A DNA stretch of 39,134 nt. Source: an uncultured Pirellulaceae bacterium. GTDB lineage: Bacteria; Planctomycetota; Planctomycetia; Pirellulales; Pirellulaceae. Location: the NCBI GenBank assembly GCA_937942355.1, contig CALDEW010000162.1, forward strand, positions 1 to 39,134. The letters are read 5' to 3'. The translations under genes and the position numbers were made by a program. The notes beneath the pieces are model-generated. The model saw nothing but the letters and a program-made list of their open reading frames with translations, ran no database searches and was not told the origin of the DNA. Every line of letters starts with the position of its first letter. Within the stretch, counting starts at the first letter, position 1. Below are positions 20,601 to 28,893 of the stretch, in pieces.

Positions 20601-20936
20601 GAAGGTGGATCGCACAATCACACTGACCACCACGATGACAAAGAATCGGTCGCGACCAAAGAAACTGCTCCACCATGAAAATTGCCTTAAACAGTCAGAA
20701 AGCCAGCGGGACAGTAAATACGTCACGACTGCTTCCAAAAGAATTACGCTCGCCGTCGTTGGGCGTGAAAGCAAAAGGGGAACCAAATAACCCGGCACTA
20801 CCAAGGCCGACAGGTTCCAACCCAGTTTGAGGTTGAAGAAAACCGCAACGACGACCCCGATCCAAACCGTCGTGGTGAGCGTTACCGACGCTGAGTCGAT
20901 CGGGAAGATTGGGAGGGGAAAGAAGTCTAACATCAA
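17607..20936 (-). CDS. CapC/PgsC-like membrane protein (two CapC-like units) fused to two hydrolase-like repeats
   Basis: 'LGWNLSALVVPGYLVPLLLSRPTTASVILLEAVVTYLLSRWL...FGLIIVALIANYFWKPGLLRGFMPFLTTLGVTYFI' resembles PgsC 'TGILPAGLVVPGYLALVFNQPVFMLVVLFISILTYVIV...GVIVPGLIANTIQRQGLPLTIGTTILLSGATFAI'; second unit 'YAWDFNGILIPALLGMMLHAPMKIVASCAECMLIFSLGNLLLG...FGMGYLLSTLMAVKAHDKQLMVRMLKGTLQVSLVGGIAG'; C-terminal repeats starting 'HGWGMFAID' and 'KGWGTFIFR'. Confidence 0.83.
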   Translation of the reverse strand: MMLDFFPLPIFPIDSASVTLTTTVWIGVVVAVFFNLKLGWNLSALVVPGYLVPLLLSRPTTASVILLEAVVTYLLSRWLSDCLRQFSWWSSFFGRDRFFVIVVVSVIVRSTFDGWLLPGLGKYIVTEIGWNFDYRNELQSFGLIIVALIANYFWKPGLLRGFMPFLTTLGVTYFIICVFLSSLTNLNLSNFNLMYEDISSSLMASPKSYIILVCTAYLASWINLRYAWDFNGILIPALLGMMLHAPMKIVASCAECMLIFSLGNLLLGTPWLRNIGMQGGRKLLFFFTVCFAVRLFYAHAIPFFSSNTQVTDAFGMGYLLSTLMAVKAHDKQLMVRMLKGTLQVSLVGGIAGSLIGFALFSWSSYLLSHSVAAATSQTLPQPSVAVRSDQPISQLIRQSKPLLYEKKEAGSYQPPSYAELAIFRSALRDLKRLPDTNDPNAIQLICDRLAAVNYSLIISADDILFLTERQPTHGWGMFAIDINHPEGVCFEVPTPLDEWGTLESGLALMHQLPCYGLAIAGAGQTTNIDGTSDVTAYNATMFSEFHKTFGARQAVQIRAMTQSLWQKSNQNQLQKESEPPSQVYVVSGLPQAMPLTELKEIIGQFGVKWSKSPIKSRIHKSNEYAELLLSKNARRRLLVMSLAPPQSRTLAPKPKTETHQTETHLDGVRANELAIVRQPLSDFLKTVKENICKQNSNQYVAAKLEEMLFMDNEVVSPLIELVGETQPDTSFSPNGNKLPRWLNKDKKERIHAIRTAAQIVGYEVSVILDTENSDQYFALSETSRQKKGWGTFIFRPSLQEDLAIEIPRPLFESRSFDFGASLFQRPRASTLLVAGAHPRANSDGSADISKAANRRNLFNLVRQVLFRKLGDRPYMLCQARAIQAPVNSDIVLASDEGETSFQQLSPLKKWFTQKLIDDEFSIGFVDGSTNTAGYELGILMKAAAIQVSKNKEVISLWLSPALRTKYRQQNEHSALIAQMNASSIDVTIGSLSEQIAAQTKQPWDSVRTTSGRQLPPQLRSACKNYVGNFDVIKLINVKETFSKWTFKCVLDEISGQTFLIILTPKQQLAAIANLTGYIGTESFYAKDLGSETVRKFINSHKLWLEVGGR

Positions 20937-20944
20937 CCGGGCCT

Positions 20945-23707
20945 TTACTGCTGGGTTGACGAGGTTGGTGGATCATCGGTGCCGATCACGGTAGGCATCG
21001 CGACGGGCGACGAATTCTCTTGTTCCGCACGGACGTTGGATAGAGTTAGGGAAACGGTGACGCAATGCGGAAGGTTCTCGACGCGGAAGCCACCGTTCCA
21101 GGGTTCGACCCAAGCATCAATTTGCTGAAGTTGATCAATCTGAGCCGTGTCAAGGTTGAGGTATTTTTTGGTCTTTCTTTTGGTGCCTTGGTGCGCTGCC
21201 TGGTCGAGTGACTTTCGAAGTGTGTCCACTGGCGTACCTCCGCCTTGATTGGTAAATCGGAATTCAAATCCGTCTACCTGGGGAAAGATCTCGAACTGAA
21301 TTTCACTTTCGTCAAACGCATTGCCCAGTAGAAACACGAGTATTTTGCTAAATGCACGATCGAGTAAGATCGGATTTGCAAAAGCCATAATTTCTTCACT
21401 GATAGATTCGTCCTCGCGGATCGTAATTGAGCGCTGCGTCAATTCTTCTTCGAAGCTGCCTTTCACAGATCGCCAGACCGAAAGCGTGTTGATCAAAAAA
21501 AAGTTCTCAGGTGATTCGGTTACTTGGCGACTGTGTAGATTCTGGCAGCTTTCGAGCGCTGAGACAATTTCGGACACGGTGTTTCCGACTGATCCAAACA
21601 GGTCGTTGAGCGACTTGTTTTCAATATTGGGATCCTTCAGCAGCGATGTTGTGCGCTCTAGATGATTGGCTTTTTCGAGAATTTCAGGGGCCAGCGCGGT
21701 AGAAAGCTCACGGTTCCATTTTCGAATCTCATCAAAGATGCGTCCATCCACGACTTCTAACAATAGACCATGAGTTTCGATGGAAGTACGGGCTTCGTCT
21801 TCTTGAAGCTTCATCGGTTTGACGTACATCATCATTGGCACATCGGACAATGAGGAGGCAACGAGGTGCTTTCCACTTTTGTGGTGAAGGATCGCTTCGC
21901 GAAACGTTCGGCGTGCGCTATTTACCGACTGACCAGTGATGGCTGCAATGATATCGACGCAGGTAGAACCAGAACCAGAGAGTTCCGTTTTCTGAAGCAG
22001 GCGATTGAGGTTGGAGTTTCGACGAATGATACGCCCGTAAATGTCAAAGGTGGCCATCGCAGATTCCGAGCAATCGAATGCGATGTCGACTCTTTCGATC
22101 AGGTCGTCCTGGAGCTGGCTGTTGGCCTGAATGTCGACAAACGATCGTTCCTCGGGAAGGGTGCTGCAGCGCTCAATGAATTCCAGTCGCCGAGTATTTT
22201 CATACAGGGTTTGTTGACAACCGACGACCAGTTGTGTCATTTCCTCGCAGAACCGTGAGAGAAACGAATCAAAGTCGTTCCATTTCTCAATCGCTGCGGC
22301 TTCAATTGCGATCGCAATGACGCCGTATGTTCTCAAACCGTGAACCAAAGGCAGCATGTACTCGACTTCCTTGATGCCGGGATTAGATGTGAAGAAACCT
22401 CGATTTGGGCTTTGATAGGGGTGCTTGCTTTGAATTGCATCCCAATAAGGCGAACGCTTGTAGTCCAGCCGCTTTTCGTAGATTTGCGAATAGTCGCAAC
22501 CGATCGAATGGACTCGTCTGAGATGCGTCGCACCAGGAAGCAGTTCCATCATCACGACGCGCGTCGGTTGAAACATTTGGTAGGTAACGTCACCGATGGC
22601 TTGCCACGGGTCGCCCTCGAATCGTCGTTTTACGTGGGCTTCGCGGACGCTGGCGCGGATTTTCCAAAACTGAACATAGTCTTCGAGTTTTGAAAAACGT
22701 TGCATTGCCGCTACGAGAGTAGAAACGAGACCAGCCAGTAGCAGCGCCGTGGCTGGAAGCCAAACGCTCGTCAGCCAGTAGCAAGCGGTAATCAGCCCCA
22801 GCCAGAGGATCACGTGCGCGAAAGTTAAAGAAGGCAGCCAATGTTTCCTTGCTTGCCGCGCAATTTGAAACGAGATCAGCGTGACCAGCGCAAGCAAAAT
22901 AAACGTAGGAACCGATGCCAATTTGGTCGCGTAGTTTTCATTGACTAAACTCGCGACCATATTGCCTCTGATCTCCAAGCGACTCATGCGGGAATCACCA
23001 TGAGTCGTCGGTGTCAGCATGTGAAAGCGACGTGAATATCTGGGGCCAATGATGACGATCTTGTCTTTGATCAATTCTCTAATCAAGTTCCCCTTGAGAA
23101 GCGAATTGGCGTCGATGTGAGGAAGCGTATTTGGGCCTCCCGCATAGCGAATGCCATAAGTTGTCGAGGGAAGGTTATCGGAAAGTGGTGAAACACTTTT
23201 GGCGATTTCAAACTCGAACGAATTAAGCTTCGAACCTGCTTGCTCTGTTGAAACGACTCCGTTGCGGTAAATCGGTTGGGAACAATGGTGGAGATCAACG
23301 AAGCCGATTCTAAACGTGTTCCTGGTGGTGGCCGATCCAGAGGCAAGCAGTTTGTCTAACGGAAATCCAAGGGTCAAAACCGATGCGTGCGGGACGTGAT
23401 TGAGTGGGCTAAAATCGCTGACCGAACCTGTCGCTTCGATCGCGATTTTCTTGGGCGATTGCCGCTGGATCGAATCAACCAAAGAAATCAATGCTGGCGA
23501 CGCGGATTCAAGAAGCTTGGGGGACGCATAAACTAAAAGAATCTGGTCTTCTTGCTGAGAATTAGGCAGCAGCCAGAGACAGGCGTCGCTCAACAGATCA
23601 TCTGTCCAGCGAAACCAGGTCAGACTGTAAAAAACAGCCAGAGCCGAAAAAATACACAGTACCGCCGCTAAGCCGAAATCACTGCGTCGAAATTGTGCCA
23701 GCTTCAT
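20945..23707 (-). CDS. CHASE2-domain sensor with GAF/PAS-like region and degenerate histidine-kinase-like C-terminus
   Basis: CHASE2-like extracytoplasmic region ('KDKIVIIGPRYSRRFHMLTPTTHGDSRMSRLEIRGNMVASLVNENY') followed by three hydrophobic segments; PAS-like 'DCSESAMATFDIYGRIIRRNSNLNRLL'; HATPase-like 'NPILLDRAFSKILVFLLGNAFDESEI' and 'FRFTNQGGGTPVDTLRKSL'. No canonical H-box found. Confidence 0.7.
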   Translation of the reverse strand: MKLAQFRRSDFGLAAVLCIFSALAVFYSLTWFRWTDDLLSDACLWLLPNSQQEDQILLVYASPKLLESASPALISLVDSIQRQSPKKIAIEATGSVSDFSPLNHVPHASVLTLGFPLDKLLASGSATTRNTFRIGFVDLHHCSQPIYRNGVVSTEQAGSKLNSFEFEIAKSVSPLSDNLPSTTYGIRYAGGPNTLPHIDANSLLKGNLIRELIKDKIVIIGPRYSRRFHMLTPTTHGDSRMSRLEIRGNMVASLVNENYATKLASVPTFILLALVTLISFQIARQARKHWLPSLTFAHVILWLGLITACYWLTSVWLPATALLLAGLVSTLVAAMQRFSKLEDYVQFWKIRASVREAHVKRRFEGDPWQAIGDVTYQMFQPTRVVMMELLPGATHLRRVHSIGCDYSQIYEKRLDYKRSPYWDAIQSKHPYQSPNRGFFTSNPGIKEVEYMLPLVHGLRTYGVIAIAIEAAAIEKWNDFDSFLSRFCEEMTQLVVGCQQTLYENTRRLEFIERCSTLPEERSFVDIQANSQLQDDLIERVDIAFDCSESAMATFDIYGRIIRRNSNLNRLLQKTELSGSGSTCVDIIAAITGQSVNSARRTFREAILHHKSGKHLVASSLSDVPMMMYVKPMKLQEDEARTSIETHGLLLEVVDGRIFDEIRKWNRELSTALAPEILEKANHLERTTSLLKDPNIENKSLNDLFGSVGNTVSEIVSALESCQNLHSRQVTESPENFFLINTLSVWRSVKGSFEEELTQRSITIREDESISEEIMAFANPILLDRAFSKILVFLLGNAFDESEIQFEIFPQVDGFEFRFTNQGGGTPVDTLRKSLDQAAHQGTKRKTKKYLNLDTAQIDQLQQIDAWVEPWNGGFRVENLPHCVTVSLTLSNVRAEQENSSPVAMPTVIGTDDPPTSSTQQ

Positions 23708-23981
23708 AGCGATTTAGCGCACTGCGATGACAGGGCCGAAGGTGATAAGGAATCAAAAAGTTAGCCGGCGGTCACACGGTTGATCCACCGCCGCAGGATC
23801 GCCATCGGTGATGGCGCAAAACCCTAATGGCGAAAACCCCAATGGGTGACCTTGACGGACGCTACGAAACTGCCGATCGTCGGGATCGTGATGCGCCGAA
23901 GAAGGCGCAAGCACGCCCTACGCATGACAGTTTGTTGATTCAATCCCAGCTATCTACTAGTGGCATCGGGCGATAGCAAAT

Positions 23982-24617
23982 TCAACTTTCGTTTTTTTGG
24001 TCGTAGACCATTTGCAACAAAGATTCGACGTCTTTGAATTTTTTTCCGCTTTCAATCGCTCCCTGAACCATGTCGCGCGCTTCGGCTTCGGGGTGTCCCA
24101 GAGAAATCAGAATTTGGCAAACCTCTTCGGCGAGGCTGCGTTCGGCGGATGTGTCGGCTGCTTCTCCCTCCAACGCGGGGATCATCAACGCGAATTTCGC
24201 CATCTTACGACGCAGTTTCGCTACAATCCGCTCCGCCGTTGCGGCCCCGACACCCGGCAAAGTCTTCAGCGTGTTGACGTCTTGGCCTTCGATCGCGCGA
24301 GCGACGTCGGGAACAGGACGCACCATCGCACGCAACGCTTTCTTTACGCCGACCCCGTCTACCGAGCAGAACATTTCAAAGAACTCGCGTTCGACGAGGC
24401 TGTTGAACCCGATCAAACGGGGTGTCATACGTCCACCTTTTTGCACGTTGCCGTCAATGTAGTCGATCGTGTGAAGTTCGATTTCGTGGTCGAGCTTCAG
24501 TTGTAATTGGCGCCGGGTGAAGTCGGGGATAAGGACTTCGTAGTGGAAGGGGGGGACTTCCAAGATCGCGATGTCTTCACCGAGTTGTTGAAGTTTGCCA
24601 GAGATTTTGGTGATCAT
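23982..24617 (-). CDS. ruvA: Holliday junction branch migration protein RuvA
   Basis: [11 protein letters not shown]...[29 protein letters not shown]...[23 protein letters not shown] (HhH motifs), C-terminal domain III. Start moved to 24617 relative to ORF track (24656); ATGA overlap with ruvC. Confidence 0.92.
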   Translation of the reverse strand: MITKISGKLQQLGEDIAILEVPPFHYEVLIPDFTRRQLQLKLDHEIELHTIDYIDGNVQKGGRMTPRLIGFNSLVEREFFEMFCSVDGVGVKKALRAMVRPVPDVARAIEGQDVNTLKTLPGVGAATAERIVAKLRRKMAKFALMIPALEGEAADTSAERSLAEEVCQILISLGHPEAEARDMVQGAIESGKKFKDVESLLQMVYDQKNES

Positions 24618-25126
24618 GTAAGACTGTTGGGGCGAATGGATAAATAATAATGACACAACGCAATTGATAGCGCGTCTGCTACGTCGGCTGGTTTAGGAAT
24701 TTCGTCAAGGTGAAGTTGTTGCATCACGGCCAGCTGCATCTGGTTTTTCGGAGCACGGCCGTTGCCGGTCAGCACGCGTTTGACTTGCGTCGCCGCATAG
24801 CTTTTGATTTCGATCGAGTTGATTTCCGCGGCCAGACAAATTACGCCACGGGCATGGCCCATGATGATGGATGTTTTCGGACGTTCATAGTGGCTATAGA
24901 GTTCTTCTAATCCCATGCAGTCAGGTTGTAGAGACTTAATGACGTCATCGATACCGTTGTAGATCGATGCCAGTCGCTTGCCAAGTGATTGAGTGCGTTT
25001 GCTGCGAACGACGCCGGCTTCGATGATCTGAGGTCGATCGTCACTAATTTCAATCAGGCCGTAACCGGTGATGTTGAGCCCGGGGTCGATGCCGAGGATA
25101 CGATGGGTCGTTTCAGGCGTTGGCAT
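24614..25126 (-). CDS. ruvC: Crossover junction endodeoxyribonuclease RuvC
   Basis: '[18 protein letters not shown]', '[31 protein letters not shown]', '[24 protein letters not shown]', '[14 protein letters not shown]'. Confidence 0.95.
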   Translation of the reverse strand: MPTPETTHRILGIDPGLNITGYGLIEISDDRPQIIEAGVVRSKRTQSLGKRLASIYNGIDDVIKSLQPDCMGLEELYSHYERPKTSIIMGHARGVICLAAEINSIEIKSYAATQVKRVLTGNGRAPKNQMQLAVMQQLHLDEIPKPADVADALSIALCHYYLSIRPNSLT

Positions 25127-25196
25127 GAGGGACGCGGGTTGGAGGTCGAATTTGGTTTTTTAATGACAGAAATCAGTCGGTGCATGGTGACAAAGG

Positions 25197-25703
25197 CTAA
25201 CGCACCTGCATCAGCAACGCGATGCACTGAGCTTGCATGATTTCCGAGTTGCCCACGGGGCCTACGCCTTCTCCTGTTTTGGCTTTTACTCCGACTTGTT
25301 CGGGAGCAATTTGCAGGATCTGGGCGATGCGATCGGCGATAGGTCGTTTGTGTGGTGAGAGTTTAGGTGCTTGGGCGAAAACGATACAGTCCAGATTCGC
25401 GATCTGAAAACCGGCGGCAGCGACTTTCTGCATCGCTGTTAATAGCATGTCGGCCGAATCACGGTTCTTGTTCTCCGAATCGGTGTCTGGGAAAAGCTCG
25501 CCAATATCGCCCATCGCAGCCGCGCCCAGAATTGCGTCGGTAACCGCGTGCAGCAAAACGTCAGCGTCACTGTGGCCGTCTAACGACTTATCAAACGGTA
25601 TATCAATTCCGCCGATGCGCAGCGGCCCACCACTTTTCAAGCGATGCGTGTCGTGTCCGATACCAACGCGCAGAAACGGCAGCGCCGGGAGATCATCGTT
25701 CAT
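25197..25703 (-). CDS. ispF: 2-C-methyl-D-erythritol 2,4-cyclodiphosphate synthase
   Basis: 'VGIGHDTHRL', 'GGIDIPFDKSLDGHSDADVLLHAVTDAILGAAAMGDIGELFPDTD', 'VGVKAKTGEGVGPVG'. Confidence 0.96.
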   Translation of the reverse strand: MNDDLPALPFLRVGIGHDTHRLKSGGPLRIGGIDIPFDKSLDGHSDADVLLHAVTDAILGAAAMGDIGELFPDTDSENKNRDSADMLLTAMQKVAAAGFQIANLDCIVFAQAPKLSPHKRPIADRIAQILQIAPEQVGVKAKTGEGVGPVGNSEIMQAQCIALLMQVR

Positions 25704-25769
25704 CGAGGGTGCTTTCTTTTACAGGTTCTTCAGGAAATGTTATGGCAACCGCGTGCGGCGGAAAAGCGT

Positions 25770-25835
25770 GTAGGGCCGGTTCCTACCGGCCAAGCCCTAC
25801 CTTTACCCCCAAAGGCCGGTAGGAACTGGCCCTAC
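25770..25835. repeat. Long inverted repeat (22-nt arms, one mismatch), REP-like or terminator-like
   Basis: GTAGGGCCGGTTCCTACCGGCC (25770-25791) and GGCCGGTAGGAACTGGCCCTAC (25814-25835) are reverse complements except one position; each arm is itself palindromic or nearly so (GGCCGGT..ACCGGCC). Confidence 0.8.
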
Positions 25836-25865
25836 GAACAATGCTCAACTTGAAAGAGGAAGATC

Positions 25866-26996
25866 TTAAGGTTTATGCGTCTGAATTTCCATCGGCATTG
25901 GCAGGCGAGGATAGGCCTCGTCAGAGAGGAAATGGATCAGTTTCAAGGTTTGAAATGCGTCCAGCCACTCGTGAAAACGCTGAAGTAGCATTTTGTCGTC
26001 GCGCGAATTGGCGCGTAGTTTTGGCCATACACTCTCAAATTTTCTGTCAACCAGCCATCGGGCGCAGCTTTCGGGAACGTTTTTCAAAATGTCTGCCGCG
26101 GAATTGGAGACTCCTTTTTCAACTGCTTCCAGCAACAAACCCAGATCCCGATAACAATGATCGTGGTAGGTCAGCCAACGCCTACTTTCAACGATATCAC
26201 CGACCGCTTTGCCTGTTCCAAAGGGAACGCGATCAGAGATGCGGTCGGAGGGGAAAACAAGCGCGTCTTCGATCATTTCGATCGCGTAACCGACCTTACT
26301 CAGCTGTTGCAAAAGATAAAAATCTTCACCCGCCATACGACGACAGTGATAGCCTCCTGATTTTACGTAGGCTCCCTTGGTGCACACAATCGTCGAACCA
26401 ATGGCATACCAAGCGTGGGGAGAGTTTGCTTCGGCAAGCTTCTGACGGTGCCGTTTGAGATGTTTTTCGTAAATCTCAATCGCGCGTCTTTCGTCGTCGG
26501 TGCCGCAATGTCGGTGCTTGAAGTTCACATGACCGGCTTGAAAGTCAGGGTGCCGCCCGATGTACTCAAAGATTGCGGACAAGTAATTTGAATCAACAGG
26601 GCTGTCCGCATCGAGACTGATGATCGGTGCCGCATCATCGACAAACGACATTCCGACTGTACAAGCCTGATGCCGAGCTAAACCGACGCCAAATTTCTCT
26701 GGATAGGCGTTACCATCGGTCACATGGTCCAGCCAAGCCAACGGCAGCGGCGTTTCGAATTGTTCGAGCCACCTGAGCGTCGCCAAGTTATTTCCATCGT
26801 CCATCGAGGCGCGCTGATTCACGTTGACGACAACCAGAACATCATCGCGCAGCGGCCCCGTTGCCTCCAGACTTGTTAACGTCTCTGGTAGCGTTTCAAA
26901 TTCGTTGCAGCATGGAATCGCAATGACTGCTCGGAACTTGTCTTTCAATACGCTGCGCGATTGCAGCGGAGAAGTTTCAGGAGGACTTTGGGCCAT
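25866..26996 (-). CDS. Family 2 glycosyltransferase
   Basis: 'RAVIAIPCCNEFETLPETLTSLEATGPLRDDVLVVVNVNQ', 'ISLDADSPVDSNYLSAIFEYI', 'KSGGYHCRRMAGEDFYLLQQLSKVG'. Confidence 0.8.
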   Translation of the reverse strand: MAQSPPETSPLQSRSVLKDKFRAVIAIPCCNEFETLPETLTSLEATGPLRDDVLVVVNVNQRASMDDGNNLATLRWLEQFETPLPLAWLDHVTDGNAYPEKFGVGLARHQACTVGMSFVDDAAPIISLDADSPVDSNYLSAIFEYIGRHPDFQAGHVNFKHRHCGTDDERRAIEIYEKHLKRHRQKLAEANSPHAWYAIGSTIVCTKGAYVKSGGYHCRRMAGEDFYLLQQLSKVGYAIEMIEDALVFPSDRISDRVPFGTGKAVGDIVESRRWLTYHDHCYRDLGLLLEAVEKGVSNSAADILKNVPESCARWLVDRKFESVWPKLRANSRDDKMLLQRFHEWLDAFQTLKLIHFLSDEAYPRLPMPMEIQTHKP

Positions 26997-27102
26997 TTCG
27001 CAATGCTCAGATCATTCGCAAACGGGCGCGCCCCAACGGTTCACCCATCTTGAAAGCCAATCTTAGCACACCGACGGCCGGCACAATAAGAAACGCGAAA
27101 CG

Positions 27103-28893
27103 TTAATCCGATGAGTTATTGCCCTGATCGACCAGGCCTACCGAATATGCGTTCCCTTGATACTCATTCCTTCTCAGGTAGTTTCCATCGGTACTCGGCG
27201 AAAAGTAGGCGCCGATGCCGCTGTTGAATGAAACCGTATTATCCGCAAGAAAATTGTCATCGGAGTTGTTGAAAACCACTCCGACATCACCGTTGCGCTC
27301 GATCAGGTTGCGAGAGAAAAATGAATCATCAACTCCGTAAGCCAGTAAACCGAAGCTGGAATTTCCGTCAGCCGTATTGTTTGAAAATCCACAGCCCTGA
27401 CTGTTTACTAAGATGTAACCTTTTCCATTGTTGTTTGCACTGCGGTTGTTCTCGAATCCTGAATTGGAACCAATAAAGAACAACCCGGCTCCTGCGCGGT
27501 TATTGGTCGCTTCGCTGTTGCCGACAAACCCGTTGTCAGAGAAGATTTCGAATCCGGCCCCGCCATTGTTCTGTGAACGGCAGTTGAAAATGTAGAACTG
27601 GTCAACCCGATTTAAGAAAACTCCACGACCTTCATTGTTGATGATGTTGGTGTTGACGATGGAAATATCTTGGGCATCCAGCATTCTGATCGCGTCGCCA
27701 AAGTTGTCCCGAAATTCGCAATTATAAATTCTCAATCGACTGGTTCGCGAAAGCGCTTCTACACCGGTGATTCCTCTGGCTATTTCCAAATTTATGATAC
27801 GGACGTTGTCTCCGTTGACTCGGATGACGGGACGATTCCCTATGGCGGCCATCAGTCGCGAGTTGCTGCGACCCCTGATTGTTAGCGGTTTGTCGATGAC
27901 GAGGTTCGCGTACCAATCCGCAGATCCCAGCAAGATCGTATCGCCAGCATTGGCTGCCGCAACAGCCGCGTTGGGCGATGGATATTGCTCGGGGACTAAT
28001 CTTTGGCTCGGAACGTAGACCTTGAAATCGTCAAAGAAAATGACTTCGTCTTTGCTGTTTTGCCAGCTCGAACCACCTCCGAAAAAGGTACTGAAGAACA
28101 GGCGGTCGATTTTCAAATTGGCGGTGTTGCGAAATTGAATATTGTTCTGGTCCAACACGAGTCGGCCATCGAGCCAGATTTGAAGGATACCATCTCGGAC
28201 GCCAGGCGTGTTCATCCGTACGCGCTGTCGAAGCGTGTACCAAACGTCTGATTCTAAACGCGACTCAGATCCGTTCGCTTCTTCCCAAAATACTTCATCT
28301 TCCTGACGACCGTCCTGAGCAAATCCTGAGTGGAGGTGCTTGGCATAGGAAATAGCTTGACTTACTCGTTGTTGGGGCCGGCCCGATTGGCCTTGAAAAC
28401 GGGTACGCCACATGAATCGTCCAGACCAGCCACGGACACCGTCCGCCGGAGCGCTACCGCTGGGGGCTGATCCGCCAGCAAGGCCGGGAAGCTTTCCGCC
28501 GCGCACAAAATCAAAGCCGGGTCCAAATTTAACTCGATAGGTTAAAAAAGCTTCCTCTACCCCATCGAACTCGGCGATCCATTGAGCCCCTCCGAGCCTA
28601 GGCCCAAAACTGCCGGAGGGATACTCGACCCGAAGTGAGGAACCGCGTCCGCCGAAGGCCTGGTTTCCGGAGACCATGCGAGTTCGACCTTCATCGACGC
28701 CGTTAGAGAATCGGAGTTCGCCGAAGTCTGCTTCGATTTGGTCCTCAGAGTAAGCACCTGTGCGGTTGTCGAAGTTCACTTCCAATATGGTCTGGCCGTT
28801 TGCAGAAGCGACGCACAACGAGGCTAAAACAATGGTGGGAACAACAAGAAAACAACGAAGGCTGATGAAGCCCAAAGGTGAGTCAGAGGACAT
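27103..28893 (-). CDS. Secreted polysaccharide-lyase-like domain plus right-handed parallel beta-helix (NosD-like) protein
   Basis: Signal peptide; 'AFLTYRVKFGPGFDFVRGGKLPGLAGG ... GWSGRFMWR' resembles PL14/alginate-lyase-like domains; C-terminal repeats 'GFVGNSEATNNRAGAGLFFIGSNSGFENNRSANNNGKGYILVNSQGCGFSNNTADGN'. Confidence 0.75.
   Translation of the reverse strand: MSSDSPLGFISLRCFLVVPTIVLASLCVASANGQTILEVNFDNRTGAYSEDQIEADFGELRFSNGVDEGRTRMVSGNQAFGGRGSSLRVEYPSGSFGPRLGGAQWIAEFDGVEEAFLTYRVKFGPGFDFVRGGKLPGLAGGSAPSGSAPADGVRGWSGRFMWRTRFQGQSGRPQQRVSQAISYAKHLHSGFAQDGRQEDEVFWEEANGSESRLESDVWYTLRQRVRMNTPGVRDGILQIWLDGRLVLDQNNIQFRNTANLKIDRLFFSTFFGGGSSWQNSKDEVIFFDDFKVYVPSQRLVPEQYPSPNAAVAAANAGDTILLGSADWYANLVIDKPLTIRGRSNSRLMAAIGNRPVIRVNGDNVRIINLEIARGITGVEALSRTSRLRIYNCEFRDNFGDAIRMLDAQDISIVNTNIINNEGRGVFLNRVDQFYIFNCRSQNNGGAGFEIFSDNGFVGNSEATNNRAGAGLFFIGSNSGFENNRSANNNGKGYILVNSQGCGFSNNTADGNSSFGLLAYGVDDSFFSRNLIERNGDVGVVFNNSDDNFLADNTVSFNSGIGAYFSPSTDGNYLRRNEYQGNAYSVGLVDQGNNSSD

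Noticed and set aside
25770-25835. CRISPR-like repeat
   Set aside because: Only one inverted pair, no regularly spaced direct repeats and no cas genes.
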